From contig DATDWP010000010.1 of the NCBI GenBank assembly GCA_035289625.1, forward strand, positions 61,472 through 125,471: a DNA stretch of 64,000 nucleotides, read 5' to 3'. This DNA is from UBA10205 sp035289625. Its GTDB lineage: Archaea; Iainarchaeota; Iainarchaeia; Iainarchaeales; Iainarchaeaceae. Position numbers and translations under genes: made by a program. Below, piece by piece: positions 34,533 through 42,598 of the stretch. The notes under the pieces are model-generated. The model searched no databases and was not told the origin of the DNA. It saw only the letters and a list, made by a program, of their open reading frames with translations. Every line of letters begins with the position of its first letter. Within the stretch, counting starts at the first letter, position 1.

Positions 34533-34677
34533 ATGCCCTGATTTGGGGTGAAATTAATCGGTTTTGCCAGTATTTTCAGGCATAAAAAATTGTCTGGTTT
34601 GTAAGTCAGGGCTGGTAAATTGGGGCAATGCATGGCTACAGAGCACTGCAAAGCCTTCAAGCCAAAAGGCCTTTTTT
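34533..34677 (+). ncRNA. Candidate structured small RNA with its own promoter and terminator
   Basis: There is no credible gene between 34454 and 34747. A TATA-like cttataaaac (about 34505-34514) would start a transcript near 34533. It holds the exact 7-bp complement gccctga (34535-34541) / tcagggc (34605-34611) and inner ccag...ctgg pairs. It ends with the hairpin GCCTT-loop-AAGGC (34653-34670) followed by a T-run (34672-34677). It matches no RNA family I recognise. Confidence 0.35.
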
Positions 34678-34713
34678 CCTTATAGGAAAATCTCAGTTTT
34701 GAAGGGTCATGAA

Positions 34714-34724
34714 AATATTTATTA
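34714..34724 (+). promoter_or_regulatory. TATA box of the 52-aa membrane protein gene
   Basis: aatatttatta lies about 28 bp before ATG 34748, the distance for a leaderless archaeal transcript. Confidence 0.45.
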
Positions 34725-34747
34725 AGGTGCAAAGCGTCTACTAATGC

Positions 34748-34906
34748 ATGCTTTCAGTTGACAAGTTCAGTGTAGGGATGCTTTTTATCGGAGCCGGGCT
34801 TGGAGGGCTGATTAAGGAGCTTCCGGCGCCAGCTGATTTTCTAAACCCCTATCTTTCGGTTGTATTTTTGGTTGTGGGCGTCTTCTTCTTAATTTCGAGG
34901 CAGTAG
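34748..34906 (+). CDS. 52-aa two-helix membrane protein
   Basis: ATG 34748 to TAG 34904-34906 encodes 52 residues with two hydrophobic segments (about 10-22 and 36-50) separated by KELPAPADFLNPY. A TATA element sits about 28 bp upstream, so the gene is probably expressed. It ends 80 bp before the convergent ftsZ stop. The function is unknown; its position next to ftsZ could be chance. Confidence 0.6.
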   Translation: MLSVDKFSVGMLFIGAGLGGLIKELPAPADFLNPYLSVVFLVVGVFFLISRQ

Positions 34907-34986
34907 TGCAAATACTAATTTTTTGAAAAATTTAATTAAAAAAGAAAAATAGTACAACGCCCTTGCGGGCGCCGTAGTTAAAGAAA

Positions 34987-36096
34987 TTATAGATACTTAA
35001 GGCCAAGATCTTTATCGCGGCCGGCAACTCTTGCCGATCCTGCAATATTTTTTGCCTTTCCTGTGATGTAGGGGCTCTGAACGCCTGTGAAGATTGCGAT
35101 TATTTCAATCTTGTTTTCAAAGGTGTTATCAACCCTAGCTCCCCAGATGACTTGCGCTTTTGGATCTATTCTTTCTGTTAGCATTTCACCAACCGCGTTT
35201 GCTTCACCGAGTGTGAGTTCTGGTCCTCCTGTTATGTGTATGAGGCACCCTTGCGCTCCTGCGATGTCAACATCAAGAAGAGTGTTGTTTAGCGTATCCT
35301 GCACCGCTTCATCGACCTTGTTGACTGATTTGCTCTCTCCGACTGCGATTAGTGAGAGGCCTTTTCCTGTCATTACGCTTCTGATGTCTGCAAAGTCAAG
35401 ATTGATTAGTGAAGGCTGCGTGATTGTTTCTGTTATTCCGCGCACTGTTCTTGCTATCACTTCATCTGCGACTTTGAATGCGTCCTGTATTGGCAGGTTC
35501 GGGACGAGTTCAACTAGCCTATTGTTGTCGATTACAACAACTGTATCTGAAAATTCGCTAAGTCGCTGCATTCCTGCCTCTGCGTTTATCATCCTTGCCC
35601 TCTCAAGGGAGAATGGGTATGTTACAATTGAAACTACAATTGCTCCTTGCTCTTTTGCGATCTGCGCAACAATTGGCGCTGAACCTGTTCCTGTTCCTCC
35701 GCCCATTCCCGCTGATACAAAGAGCATGTCCACTCCGTCAAGAAGCTGTACAAGTTCGTTTTTGCTAACTTCTGCTGCTTTTGCCCCGATTTCAGGGTAT
35801 CCGCCTGCCCCAAGCCCTCTTGTGACAGATTTTCCTATGAGGACTTTTGTTACTTCGTCCCCTACCATTGCAAGGTGCTGCTTGTCTGTATTGATTGCCG
35901 CAAGTGTTGCACCTTCAATGTTCATCTTGCTAAGCCTATTGATTGCGTTACAGCCTGCTCCTCCGCAGCCTATAACCATTATTTTTGGCGTTGAAAATTC
36001 TTCAATGCCTTTTGTGTCAGTAGCCTGAGTGCTGCTGTCCTTTTGTGTTGCCGTACTTACTAATGATTTCAAGTTTTCACCCCTAAAGAGATCCAC
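34987..36096 (-). CDS. ftsZ: Cell division GTPase FtsZ
   Basis: The 369-residue protein has the tubulin-like GTPase signatures: GCGGAGCNAINRL (about 43-55), the tubulin signature GGGTGTGSAP (about 131-140), and the T7 loop NLDFADIRSVMTGKG with catalytic Asp (about 233-247). An N-terminal tail of about 37 Ser/Thr-rich residues precedes the core. It polymerises at midcell for division. The region upstream has a motif also seen before the metzincin-like gene. Confidence 0.96.
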   Translation of the reverse strand: MDLFRGENLKSLVSTATQKDSSTQATDTKGIEEFSTPKIMVIGCGGAGCNAINRLSKMNIEGATLAAINTDKQHLAMVGDEVTKVLIGKSVTRGLGAGGYPEIGAKAAEVSKNELVQLLDGVDMLFVSAGMGGGTGTGSAPIVAQIAKEQGAIVVSIVTYPFSLERARMINAEAGMQRLSEFSDTVVVIDNNRLVELVPNLPIQDAFKVADEVIARTVRGITETITQPSLINLDFADIRSVMTGKGLSLIAVGESKSVNKVDEAVQDTLNNTLLDVDIAGAQGCLIHITGGPELTLGEANAVGEMLTERIDPKAQVIWGARVDNTFENKIEIIAIFTGVQSPYITGKAKNIAGSARVAGRDKDLGLKYL

Positions 36097-36419
36097 GATT
36101 TAATCTCAAAAATGCAATAGATGCCTAGATGAGTAGTGGACTCTCATATATGCTGCTGAACTTATTAATAAATTCAATGCTAGCGCAAATGCGTTTTAAC
36201 GGTTCAAAACCCCAGTTTCTTAACGTTTTTAAAATTTTCACTATCTTGTTAATTGTTTTTATGGGAACGCGGTGTTGTAAATGCCCAAAAATTTGTTTAG
36301 GAGTATATTTTGGGGTATTTTTTTGCCACTTTATGCGGCAAGCGCCGAAAATTTTGTGAAAATTTGTTTCAGATTTTGTTTTTTTTGGAAAATAAAATTG
36401 AATTTGAATTTATTAAAAA
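36097..36419. other. 323-bp spacer holding the ftsZ promoter
   Basis: The ftsZ promoter side has TTATTAATAAGTTCAGCAGC on the minus strand near 36152-36171. The remainder is A/T-rich with T-runs and has no convincing ORF or RNA, apart from the T-run that terminates the tRNA-Arg transcript. Confidence 0.4.
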
Positions 36420-36496
36420 CGAGCCCGATGGGATTTGAACCCACGACCTTCACCTTAGGACGGTGCCGCTCTGGTTCCTGGCTGAGCTACGGGCCC
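36420..36496 (-). tRNA. tRNA-Arg (anticodon CCU)
   Basis: A 77-nt cloverleaf folds on the minus strand: acceptor GGGCCCG/CGGGCTC, D-stem GCTC/GAGC with GGA in the loop (A20, an Arg identity base), anticodon loop GTCCTAA giving CCU, T-arm GTGGG-TTCAAAT-CCCAT, discriminator G. CCA is not encoded and a T-run follows directly. The anticodon stem has one mismatch at its outer pair (G-A). Confidence 0.9.
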
Positions 36497-36557
36497 ATTT
36501 ACTACGTAATACCAATGGGCTAATTTTTAAAAACCAGCAGATTGGTTAAAATTGGAA

Positions 36558-37121
36558 TTAAATGAGCATTACAACTACAATTCCTGCGGCAATTGGTATT
36601 GTGTAGTTGTCATTTATTGGCAAAAATTCCATCATCATTCCAAATATTGCAGCAGGCAAGGCTACATGAAGTGGAACAAAATAGCTTGCGGCAATTGTTG
36701 CAACAATTATTCCAACTACACTGCCTTCAAGTGTTTTGTGTGCTAGCACTTCTGTTTTCCCTAAAAGTTTTCCGGCAAGCGTTGAGACTCCGTCGCCAAA
36801 TGTTAGTATTGCAAGACATGCCAGGGTTATTATTTTGTCGAATGGGTAAAATATAATGCTTGTCACAAATATTCCGAGCATAAAACTAAGGGCGCCTTTT
36901 GCTGGGATTTCCTTTTCCTCTTTGCGCTCAACTCCTGATAGTAATTGTTCTAGTATTGGTATTGGGCCTATGTGTTTGTGGCCAAGTGAGAGTAAAATTC
37001 CGGCGCAAAACATTCCTGCCATTAAAAGTATGTAGATTTCACGTTGCAAAAAATAGACCAGTGCGAGGTATATGCTCCCTGCAAAGATGTGGAAAAATTG
37101 CCTTCTAATTTCTTTTATCAT
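36558..37121 (-). CDS. Dolichol/diacylglycerol kinase-like membrane enzyme (CTP-dependent)
   Basis: The 187-residue protein has about six transmembrane helices and the SEC59/DGK1-type motifs: RRQFFH (start), FGDGVSTLAGKLLGKTEVL, and HKTLEGSVVG with the conserved Lys-Thr-x-Glu-Gly. Members transfer phosphate from CTP to polyprenols or diacylglycerol. In archaea they supply polyprenyl phosphate for glycosylation or lipid recycling. It overlaps the phosphopantothenate synthetase gene by 4 bp. Confidence 0.85.
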   Translation of the reverse strand: MIKEIRRQFFHIFAGSIYLALVYFLQREIYILLMAGMFCAGILLSLGHKHIGPIPILEQLLSGVERKEEKEIPAKGALSFMLGIFVTSIIFYPFDKIITLACLAILTFGDGVSTLAGKLLGKTEVLAHKTLEGSVVGIIVATIAASYFVPLHVALPAAIFGMMMEFLPINDNYTIPIAAGIVVVMLI

Positions 37122-37852
37122 TTTGCTCCCTTCCTTATGAAGTTTTGTGCACCTTGGAGTATTTTGCTGTTTTTGTAGTTCTTAATTATTCTCATTAGTT
37201 GTTTTTCGCTTTTTTTCCCCAATTTTTCCACGTTTTTCCTAAGTGGCACCATGCAGCGCGTGATATTATCAACTATTGTAATGTCGGCTTTTCTTGCGGT
37301 CCTACTAAGGGGGTTGAGGTCAATTGCAATAACGCTTTTGCCCATTTTTTTTAAAAGTTCTGTCCTATCCCCATCCTCTAGCATCACTAAAACAACATCT
37401 GCTTGCCACATCCCGCTTCTCTGAACCATTTTCCTATTTGATTTAAGGCCGGGGACTTTTTTTGTAGGGTTTGACCCAAGAATTTTTACTCCGAGTTTTT
37501 TGAATTCCTTTTCAATCAATTCTATTCTTTTTTGTGTGCGGTAAAAGAGGTTCACTTCTATTTGTGCTGGTATTTTTTTTGAAAGTTCAACAATTTCAGG
37601 GGCGCATAGCGCAGTGGTGTTTCCGTTCACTGAAATTATTGGTTTTTTTGCAAGAAGAAGTTTTGCGGCTGCTGCTTCAATTGCCTTTTTTGCAAACTTT
37701 TGTGTTCTCTCGCCAATTAGATAGTCAAATGCTTCCCCTCTTCCATGCGCAATTAGCCCGGCTCGGGCAACAATTCCTCTCTCAAGCCCTGTTTCAATTC
37801 TATGCCTTTGCATAAGGGAATTGTATCGCGGGTGGCTTTTTGGAATTTTCAT
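37118..37852 (-). CDS. 4-phosphopantoate--beta-alanine ligase (archaeal phosphopantothenate synthetase)
   Basis: The 244-residue protein matches archaeal phosphopantothenate synthetase: SHPRYNSLMQRHRIETG at the start, VNGNTTALCAPEIVEL, VNLFYRTQKRI, GSNP, MLEDGDRTELLKKMGK and IDLNPLSRTARKADITIVDN. It uses ATP to join 4-phosphopantoate and beta-alanine in the archaeal CoA route. It overlaps pantoate kinase by 4 bp, so the two consecutive enzymes are in one operon with the dolichol kinase-like gene. Confidence 0.95.
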   Translation of the reverse strand: MKIPKSHPRYNSLMQRHRIETGLERGIVARAGLIAHGRGEAFDYLIGERTQKFAKKAIEAAAAKLLLAKKPIISVNGNTTALCAPEIVELSKKIPAQIEVNLFYRTQKRIELIEKEFKKLGVKILGSNPTKKVPGLKSNRKMVQRSGMWQADVVLVMLEDGDRTELLKKMGKSVIAIDLNPLSRTARKADITIVDNITRCMVPLRKNVEKLGKKSEKQLMRIIKNYKNSKILQGAQNFIRKGAK

Positions 37853-38688
37853 ATTGTGCTAGCGCCTTTTGTAGCTATTTTTGCAACTATTGTTCTCTTG
37901 CACAATTTTTTCAATTCCCGCTCAACTTGGCCCGGATTATTTGTAGGGGAAAATATTGTTTCCCCAAGCATTGCCATGCTTGCAGTTGGGGTTTTTTCAA
38001 GGATTTTTTTAACGCGCGCAGTCCCAATCCCGGTAAAACGCGTGAACACCCTTGAGAATTTGATGAATTTTGCCATTGATTTTTCTTTTAGAAATTCTCT
38101 CATGCAATAAGATCCTATTTTGTTTATTTTCCTCTTCCACTTCGGGCTGCGGATTATTTTTTTTGTTGTGATGGGCGCAATAAACCCGAGCACTACATAT
38201 TTTTCTTCAAAGGCAAGTTCTTGGGCCGATTTTGAGGGGTATGGTTTTTTCCCAACCATTAAACCTGAGAAATTTTCAGCAATCACATCCCCAAGGCCGG
38301 TGCCGCATTTTATTTCAGATCTTTTTGCAATTTCTGTAATTTCTTTTTTTGATAAATTTGCCGCAAATAATTTATTTAGTGCAAAGCAGAGGCTCAAAGC
38401 TCCTGCTCCTGAAATTCCAAGTCCGTATCCTATAGGGAATTTTGTGTGGTGGGAGATTTTTACTTTTCCTTTTGATTTGGTTTTTTGTCGGAATAATTTT
38501 AGCGCCATTTGCGAAACCGGGAGGTGTGCTTTTTTCCCATTCATTGAAAATGAGTCCTTGCTAGAACCTTGTACGCTGGTTTTCATCCCATCTCCGATAT
38601 TGACCCCAGCGCCGGTTGAGCCGTTTGGGTAGATTACAAAAAATCCCGTGATATGCCCCGGGCTTTGTGCTTGTGCGCTCTTTTGCAT
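37849..38688 (-). CDS. Pantoate kinase (archaeal GHMP kinase, CoA pathway)
   Basis: The 279-residue GHMP-family protein has SPGHITGFF at the start, GYGLGISGAGALSL (about 90-103, the phosphate-binding loop) and GLGDVIAE. Pantoate kinase makes 4-phosphopantoate for phosphopantothenate synthetase, encoded next. Archaea use this pair instead of bacterial PanC/PanK. It is first in a three-gene overlapping operon. Confidence 0.93.
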   Translation of the reverse strand: MQKSAQAQSPGHITGFFVIYPNGSTGAGVNIGDGMKTSVQGSSKDSFSMNGKKAHLPVSQMALKLFRQKTKSKGKVKISHHTKFPIGYGLGISGAGALSLCFALNKLFAANLSKKEITEIAKRSEIKCGTGLGDVIAENFSGLMVGKKPYPSKSAQELAFEEKYVVLGFIAPITTKKIIRSPKWKRKINKIGSYCMREFLKEKSMAKFIKFSRVFTRFTGIGTARVKKILEKTPTASMAMLGETIFSPTNNPGQVERELKKLCKRTIVAKIATKGASTI

Positions 38689-38739
38689 GGAAAAATAATA
38701 GACCCAAAATAATAAAAAGCCCGTTTGCTTAACTCTTGT

Positions 38740-39369
38740 ATGTCTGAACCTTTAACTTATGATTTGCTTGTGCATCCTTTCTATAGTTTAGCTTATTATC
38801 ATGCTAGAGATAAATCTGTTTTACTTGAAAATGCCCTCCTATATAAAAAAATTTGGTTTGCTCATATAAGGCTTTTGGCTAAATCCAAAGACAGGGGCCT
38901 GCTTATTATTAGGCCGGATTTTGAACATGCTGCTAGGTTTCATTTAATACAAGGGGGCATAGACTTGAAATTAATAAAGAAAGGGGAAATTTTTTTCTCC
39001 GAATTGAAGAGTTACGCAAAATCCAAATTAAAGGGAAGAGAAATTGTAATGGAAGACCCGATATTGGGCGGGGGCTATAGGGGAAGGTTCAATGTCGAAC
39101 TTAAGCTTAGCGGAAAAATACTTGCAACAGGCAATAAAATAGGTTTGGCAATGGGCGAGTATTATTATCCTTTTTTTGGAGGGGCTTGCATTGATACTGT
39201 CGCTAAGGCTTTTTCACAAGTTTTTGGTCAAAGGATCAGGATTTCGGTTTCCAGAAGCATTACCGAGCCCGGCCTTCATTTTCCAAGAAATATTGAATCG
39301 CCCATCAAATCCCATCATGCTGCAGTCTTAAAGCGTGCAAGACACCGGGTTGCATTACGCAGAGTTTGA
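38740..39369 (+). CDS. Unknown protein (209 aa)
   Basis: The product has no signal peptide or membrane helix. A middle region KGREIVMEDPILGGGYRGRFNVELKLSGK and a C-terminal basic tail (HHAAVLKRARHRVALRRV) are the main features. I do not recognise the family. ATG 38740 fits better than the frame start at 38725. Its 3' end faces the fibrillarin gene, so it is not linked to it by operon. Confidence 0.55.
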   Translation: MSEPLTYDLLVHPFYSLAYYHARDKSVLLENALLYKKIWFAHIRLLAKSKDRGLLIIRPDFEHAARFHLIQGGIDLKLIKKGEIFFSELKSYAKSKLKGREIVMEDPILGGGYRGRFNVELKLSGKILATGNKIGLAMGEYYYPFFGGACIDTVAKAFSQVFGQRIRISVSRSITEPGLHFPRNIESPIKSHHAAVLKRARHRVALRRV

Positions 39370-39370
39370 A

Positions 39371-40078
39371 TTATTTGCGCCTGCAAACAATCATTGCATG
39401 GTCTTTTTCGAAAGGTTCAAGGTTGATTGTTTCCAGTATTTCAAATTCGTTTTCAAGTTTTTTTGATTCCTCTTCAACAATTGCTGAAGTGGGGTCGGTT
39501 GAATTTATTGACCTTGCTTTGAGGGAGAGAAAGGCGTACGCTCCGCTTTTTAGGTAAGCTCGCGAGTTTTTGAGTAAAATTTCCGCCTGGTTTTTTTGTG
39601 AAACATCCTGGAAGAGCGCATCGATTGTAAAACCTGAGATATTTTCCTTGTATGTCATTGGCTGGGACGCATCTGCTAGGATTGGCACGAGATTTTTGCG
39701 TTGCTCGCAGAGGTATATGAATTTTCTCATCGAGCGCGCGCTAATATCAACCCCAAATATCACTCCCTCTTCCCCTATAATGTCGCTAAGGTGTGAAATT
39801 GTTGTGCCTTCAGCTGCGCCGAGGTAGAGTATTTTTGAGCCTTTTGTAATCTGCAAATTGCGGAGGCCTTTTTTTATTGCGGCCCCTACTTTTGATCTAT
39901 TTGGGTCCCATATTCGGAACTCTGCTCCGTTCAAATTCAATCGCTGCTCGCCGTATACACTAGCTCCCGGGAGCATGTTTTGGGTTGCAATGCTATTTCC
40001 GATAGAGTAGACCCCGTCTGCTATTTGGTCGATTTTAATTCCCATTTTTGCACCGAATAGTATGTTGTGCTTTTCCAT
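39371..40078 (-). CDS. flpA: Fibrillarin-like rRNA/tRNA 2'-O-methyltransferase
   Basis: The 235-residue protein matches archaeal fibrillarin: LNLNGAEFRIWDPNRSKVGAAI, ILYLGAAEGTTISHLSD (SAM-binding motif I), GVIFGVDISARSM, LADASQP and FQDVSQKNQAEILL. It forms the catalytic subunit of the C/D-box sRNP with Nop5 and L7Ae and methylates rRNA at sites chosen by guide RNAs. Nop5 is encoded nearby at 41192-42598 on the same strand. An orphan HATPase gene on the other strand lies between them. Confidence 0.95.
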   Translation of the reverse strand: MEKHNILFGAKMGIKIDQIADGVYSIGNSIATQNMLPGASVYGEQRLNLNGAEFRIWDPNRSKVGAAIKKGLRNLQITKGSKILYLGAAEGTTISHLSDIIGEEGVIFGVDISARSMRKFIYLCEQRKNLVPILADASQPMTYKENISGFTIDALFQDVSQKNQAEILLKNSRAYLKSGAYAFLSLKARSINSTDPTSAIVEEESKKLENEFEILETINLEPFEKDHAMIVCRRK

Positions 40079-40117
40079 ATAAGAAACCATTATATTTGCC
40101 CGGGCTTTTATTTAACC

Positions 40118-41161
40118 ATGAAGCCAAAAGGAATCTCAAGGCTCTTTCTTGGAAGAAAGCCAAAATCACTTGGAAGGGCATCTGCCAAGGTAAGGGCGCA
40201 ATATAAAAGTATGAGAGGGCGAGCGGCAGATCTAAGGCCTCATCCAATTCCTTTTTGGATGTCCCATTCAAAGGCATATTTGCATGATGCGGTCCGGAAT
40301 TTGCAGCCACTGGAATGGGCCATAAAAGAGAGTTTAGCGATGCAGGGAATTGTACTAACTTCTAAAGAATCGTCATTCAGTGCAATTTCAAAAGTTCAAA
40401 GTCCAAAGCTAAAAAATTTACTTAATCTATTAGGCAAATATGATGAATTGCAAAACAAGATAGTGTCATTTTCAAAGAAAAGATTAGTAACAGGTCTTGA
40501 TGAGCAGGCAATTTCATTGGTTGCAAAAGAAATGCTATCAGTTGCTACCGACTTGAGGGATTCATCTGGATTTTTGAAACAAACACTGGCCGGAAAAGAC
40601 GAGGAACATTATTATGATTCATATATGGAAAATTTCAAAATTGTGCAAGCTTCTCTGAAACCTTTAATTGAAAAAAAGTCAAGAAAATATGTGATGCGAG
40701 GAGGGGTGAAGTTGGCGGAATTTTTTGGGGAATATTCGAAGAAAAAGTTTCCAGATAGAAGTGGGGAACTGTTGCAAGTGCATTTCAATATTTCTGAAGG
40801 AGTTGCAATCAATGTTAACCAAATAGGTTTTGAAGCCGCTATGGACAATTTGGTTCGGGATGCAATAAATCACAACAAGGGAAGGCCTATTTTTGTTGAA
40901 GCCTTAACTAAAGAGGGGTTTGTTACAATTAGTGTTTACAATGAAGGAGAGCCAATTCCTGCCGAAAAACTAGCTAAAATTGGGGTAGATGCTTATTGGA
41001 GCAGGGGCTTAGGTCAATTGCGCGGTTATGGAAAAGTGAATGTGAAAGAATTTTGCGAAGATCATGGCGGTAAATTTAGGGCATTCAACATGCAAAAGGA
41101 TGGTTCTCATTTTGGGCCATGCCTGCAGATGATATTGCCTGCGAGTTGGGTAGTTAAGTAA
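40118..41161 (+). CDS. Orphan GHKL/HATPase protein, histidine-kinase-like
   Basis: The 347-residue protein has a C-terminal histidine-kinase ATPase core: N-box DNLVRDAINHN (about 246-256), G1-like VYNEGEPIP (about 275-283), G2-like SRGLGQLRGYGK (about 298-309). The N-terminal 200 residues are helical with a possible dimerisation His/Lys region, but no clear H-box. There is no response regulator nearby. Its start overlaps the upstream side of fibrillarin. It may be an ATPase or anti-sigma-like protein. Confidence 0.72.
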   Translation: MKPKGISRLFLGRKPKSLGRASAKVRAQYKSMRGRAADLRPHPIPFWMSHSKAYLHDAVRNLQPLEWAIKESLAMQGIVLTSKESSFSAISKVQSPKLKNLLNLLGKYDELQNKIVSFSKKRLVTGLDEQAISLVAKEMLSVATDLRDSSGFLKQTLAGKDEEHYYDSYMENFKIVQASLKPLIEKKSRKYVMRGGVKLAEFFGEYSKKKFPDRSGELLQVHFNISEGVAINVNQIGFEAAMDNLVRDAINHNKGRPIFVEALTKEGFVTISVYNEGEPIPAEKLAKIGVDAYWSRGLGQLRGYGKVNVKEFCEDHGGKFRAFNMQKDGSHFGPCLQMILPASWVVK

Positions 41162-41191
41162 CTAAATTTCCGGTCACTATATTGAAATAAG

Positions 41192-42598
41192 TTATCTAAA
41201 TTTCTTGCGCTCATTTGAGCCGCCTTTCCATTTTGGTTTTGAGCCAAATTTTCTGCCGCGTCCGGAGTTGCCTCTTCCAAAGCCGCCCTTTCTTTCGGAT
41301 CCTTCAGTTGTGCTTGAAAATTCCCTGCGCTCATCTGCTTTGAAGCTTCTTCCATGCCTTGAGGGGCGAGCGCTTCTATTTCCAAATGAACTTCTATTGG
41401 GCCCTGGTTCTTTTGTAAATGCTGGGCGCTCCCTTCTCTGGAATGGTCGAGTGCTACTTTCGCCTTCTCTTCTAAAGGGTTTTTCAAATGTTCTTGCAGG
41501 TCTTGAGTCATCCCTACTTCTAAATGCCTCAAATGGTTTTCTGCGAGGGGTCGAATCTGAACCTTCTGATCTAAATGAAGGCCTATCAAATGATCTTCTT
41601 GGCGAAGAGTAATCCCTATCCCTTCTAAATGGCGCTGATTTGAAATCATTCCTGCGTCCTTCTCCTCTGAATTCCCTTCTAGGTGCGGTTGAAGAAAAGC
41701 TTTTCCTCTCGCTTGTTTCCCCGAATGAATTAAATTCACGCCTCTCTGATCTTTGGGCTTGCTGCGGGGTAACTACTGGTTTTGTTGGTTTTTTCTGCGC
41801 TCCGTGCAAGGCTGCTGCCCTTTTTTCGATTTGCTGTTTTAGAGGTTCCGCGCTCTCTTTGCTCCCGAAATAGTCCATTTTTGCGGCAATTGAGAGTTTG
41901 GATGCAATTGTGCGCGCCAGCCGTCCTTTGTCTTCAAATTTTGCGGCTTTTATTAGCGGGTGCTGGAATAGGAATCCGTATTTTGGCCCCTTCACTCCTT
42001 TTTTGAAGTGCATGAAGAGTGCTTTTTCGGCTCCGATTAATTGCAGAGTTGATGCCGGCAAAAACGCGAGCTTTTTTTTGCTTCCTACTTTTGATAGCAT
42101 TTTTGCGCCTATTACAGGGCCTGCTATTTCACTAAAGTGCGGTAGTTCGCTTTTCATTTTCCCTTCTAGGTATTTTGAGAGGTATTCGCGCTGCTGCAAA
42201 AGGTTTACGCAATTTAGTGCAAGTGTTTTCATTTCTGCAAGGTCCTCTTCAGATACGTTTGATCCAATGGATTTTTTTGCAGCCTCCTCTACTTGCTGGG
42301 CGATTTCGGTGCTATTTATCTCTGCGTTGATTTTTTTTGAAGTGAATTCTTCCCTTTTGCCGATTGCGCCTACAAGTTTTGCATAATCTGAATTTTCAGA
42401 TACAATATCGCTCAGTTCGGGGAAGTGGACAGAGTGCCATTCGCGAAGTTGCTCTATTAGAAGGTTTGCAATAGGGTCGATGTCTTCTAGTACATTTACG
42501 GATTTTATTATATGGACATCTGCCTGCTCGTATTTTTGCTGCACCTTCTTTTTTGCCGAGTCAATTAGGCGTTTTCGCATCTCTTCAATTCTATCCAT
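41192..42598 (-). CDS. Nop5 (Nop56/58-like) C/D-box RNP core with long Arg-rich tail
   Basis: The 468-residue protein has the Nop domain: HFPELSDIV (about 78-86), then the conserved FSEIAGPVIGAKMLSK, GAEKALFMHFKKG and GPKYGFLFQHPLI (about 155-240). It bridges fibrillarin, L7Ae and guide RNA. From about residue 275 to the end there is a low-complexity tail rich in Arg, Ser, Phe and Gly (for example RREFRGEGRR, FGRGNSGRGRKFG). Archaeal Nop5 normally ends soon after the Nop domain. The tail recalls eukaryotic fibrillarin and Nop GAR/basic tails. It overlaps GlyRS by 8 bp. Confidence 0.92.
   Translation of the reverse strand: MDRIEEMRKRLIDSAKKKVQQKYEQADVHIIKSVNVLEDIDPIANLLIEQLREWHSVHFPELSDIVSENSDYAKLVGAIGKREEFTSKKINAEINSTEIAQQVEEAAKKSIGSNVSEEDLAEMKTLALNCVNLLQQREYLSKYLEGKMKSELPHFSEIAGPVIGAKMLSKVGSKKKLAFLPASTLQLIGAEKALFMHFKKGVKGPKYGFLFQHPLIKAAKFEDKGRLARTIASKLSIAAKMDYFGSKESAEPLKQQIEKRAAALHGAQKKPTKPVVTPQQAQRSERREFNSFGETSERKSFSSTAPRREFRGEGRRNDFKSAPFRRDRDYSSPRRSFDRPSFRSEGSDSTPRRKPFEAFRSRDDSRPARTFEKPFRREGESSTRPFQRRERPAFTKEPGPNRSSFGNRSARPSRHGRSFKADERREFSSTTEGSERKGGFGRGNSGRGRKFGSKPKWKGGSNERKKFR

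Noticed and set aside
34493..34732. A 79-aa minus-strand frame between regulators and ftsZ
   Set aside because: Its composition and position overlap the candidate RNA, and it has no start signal.
35087..36028. A 313-aa plus-strand frame inside ftsZ
   Set aside because: It is the antisense shadow of a confident FtsZ gene.
41107..41739. A 210-aa minus-strand frame overlapping the Nop5 tail
   Set aside because: It shares the low-complexity region in another frame and has no independent start signal.
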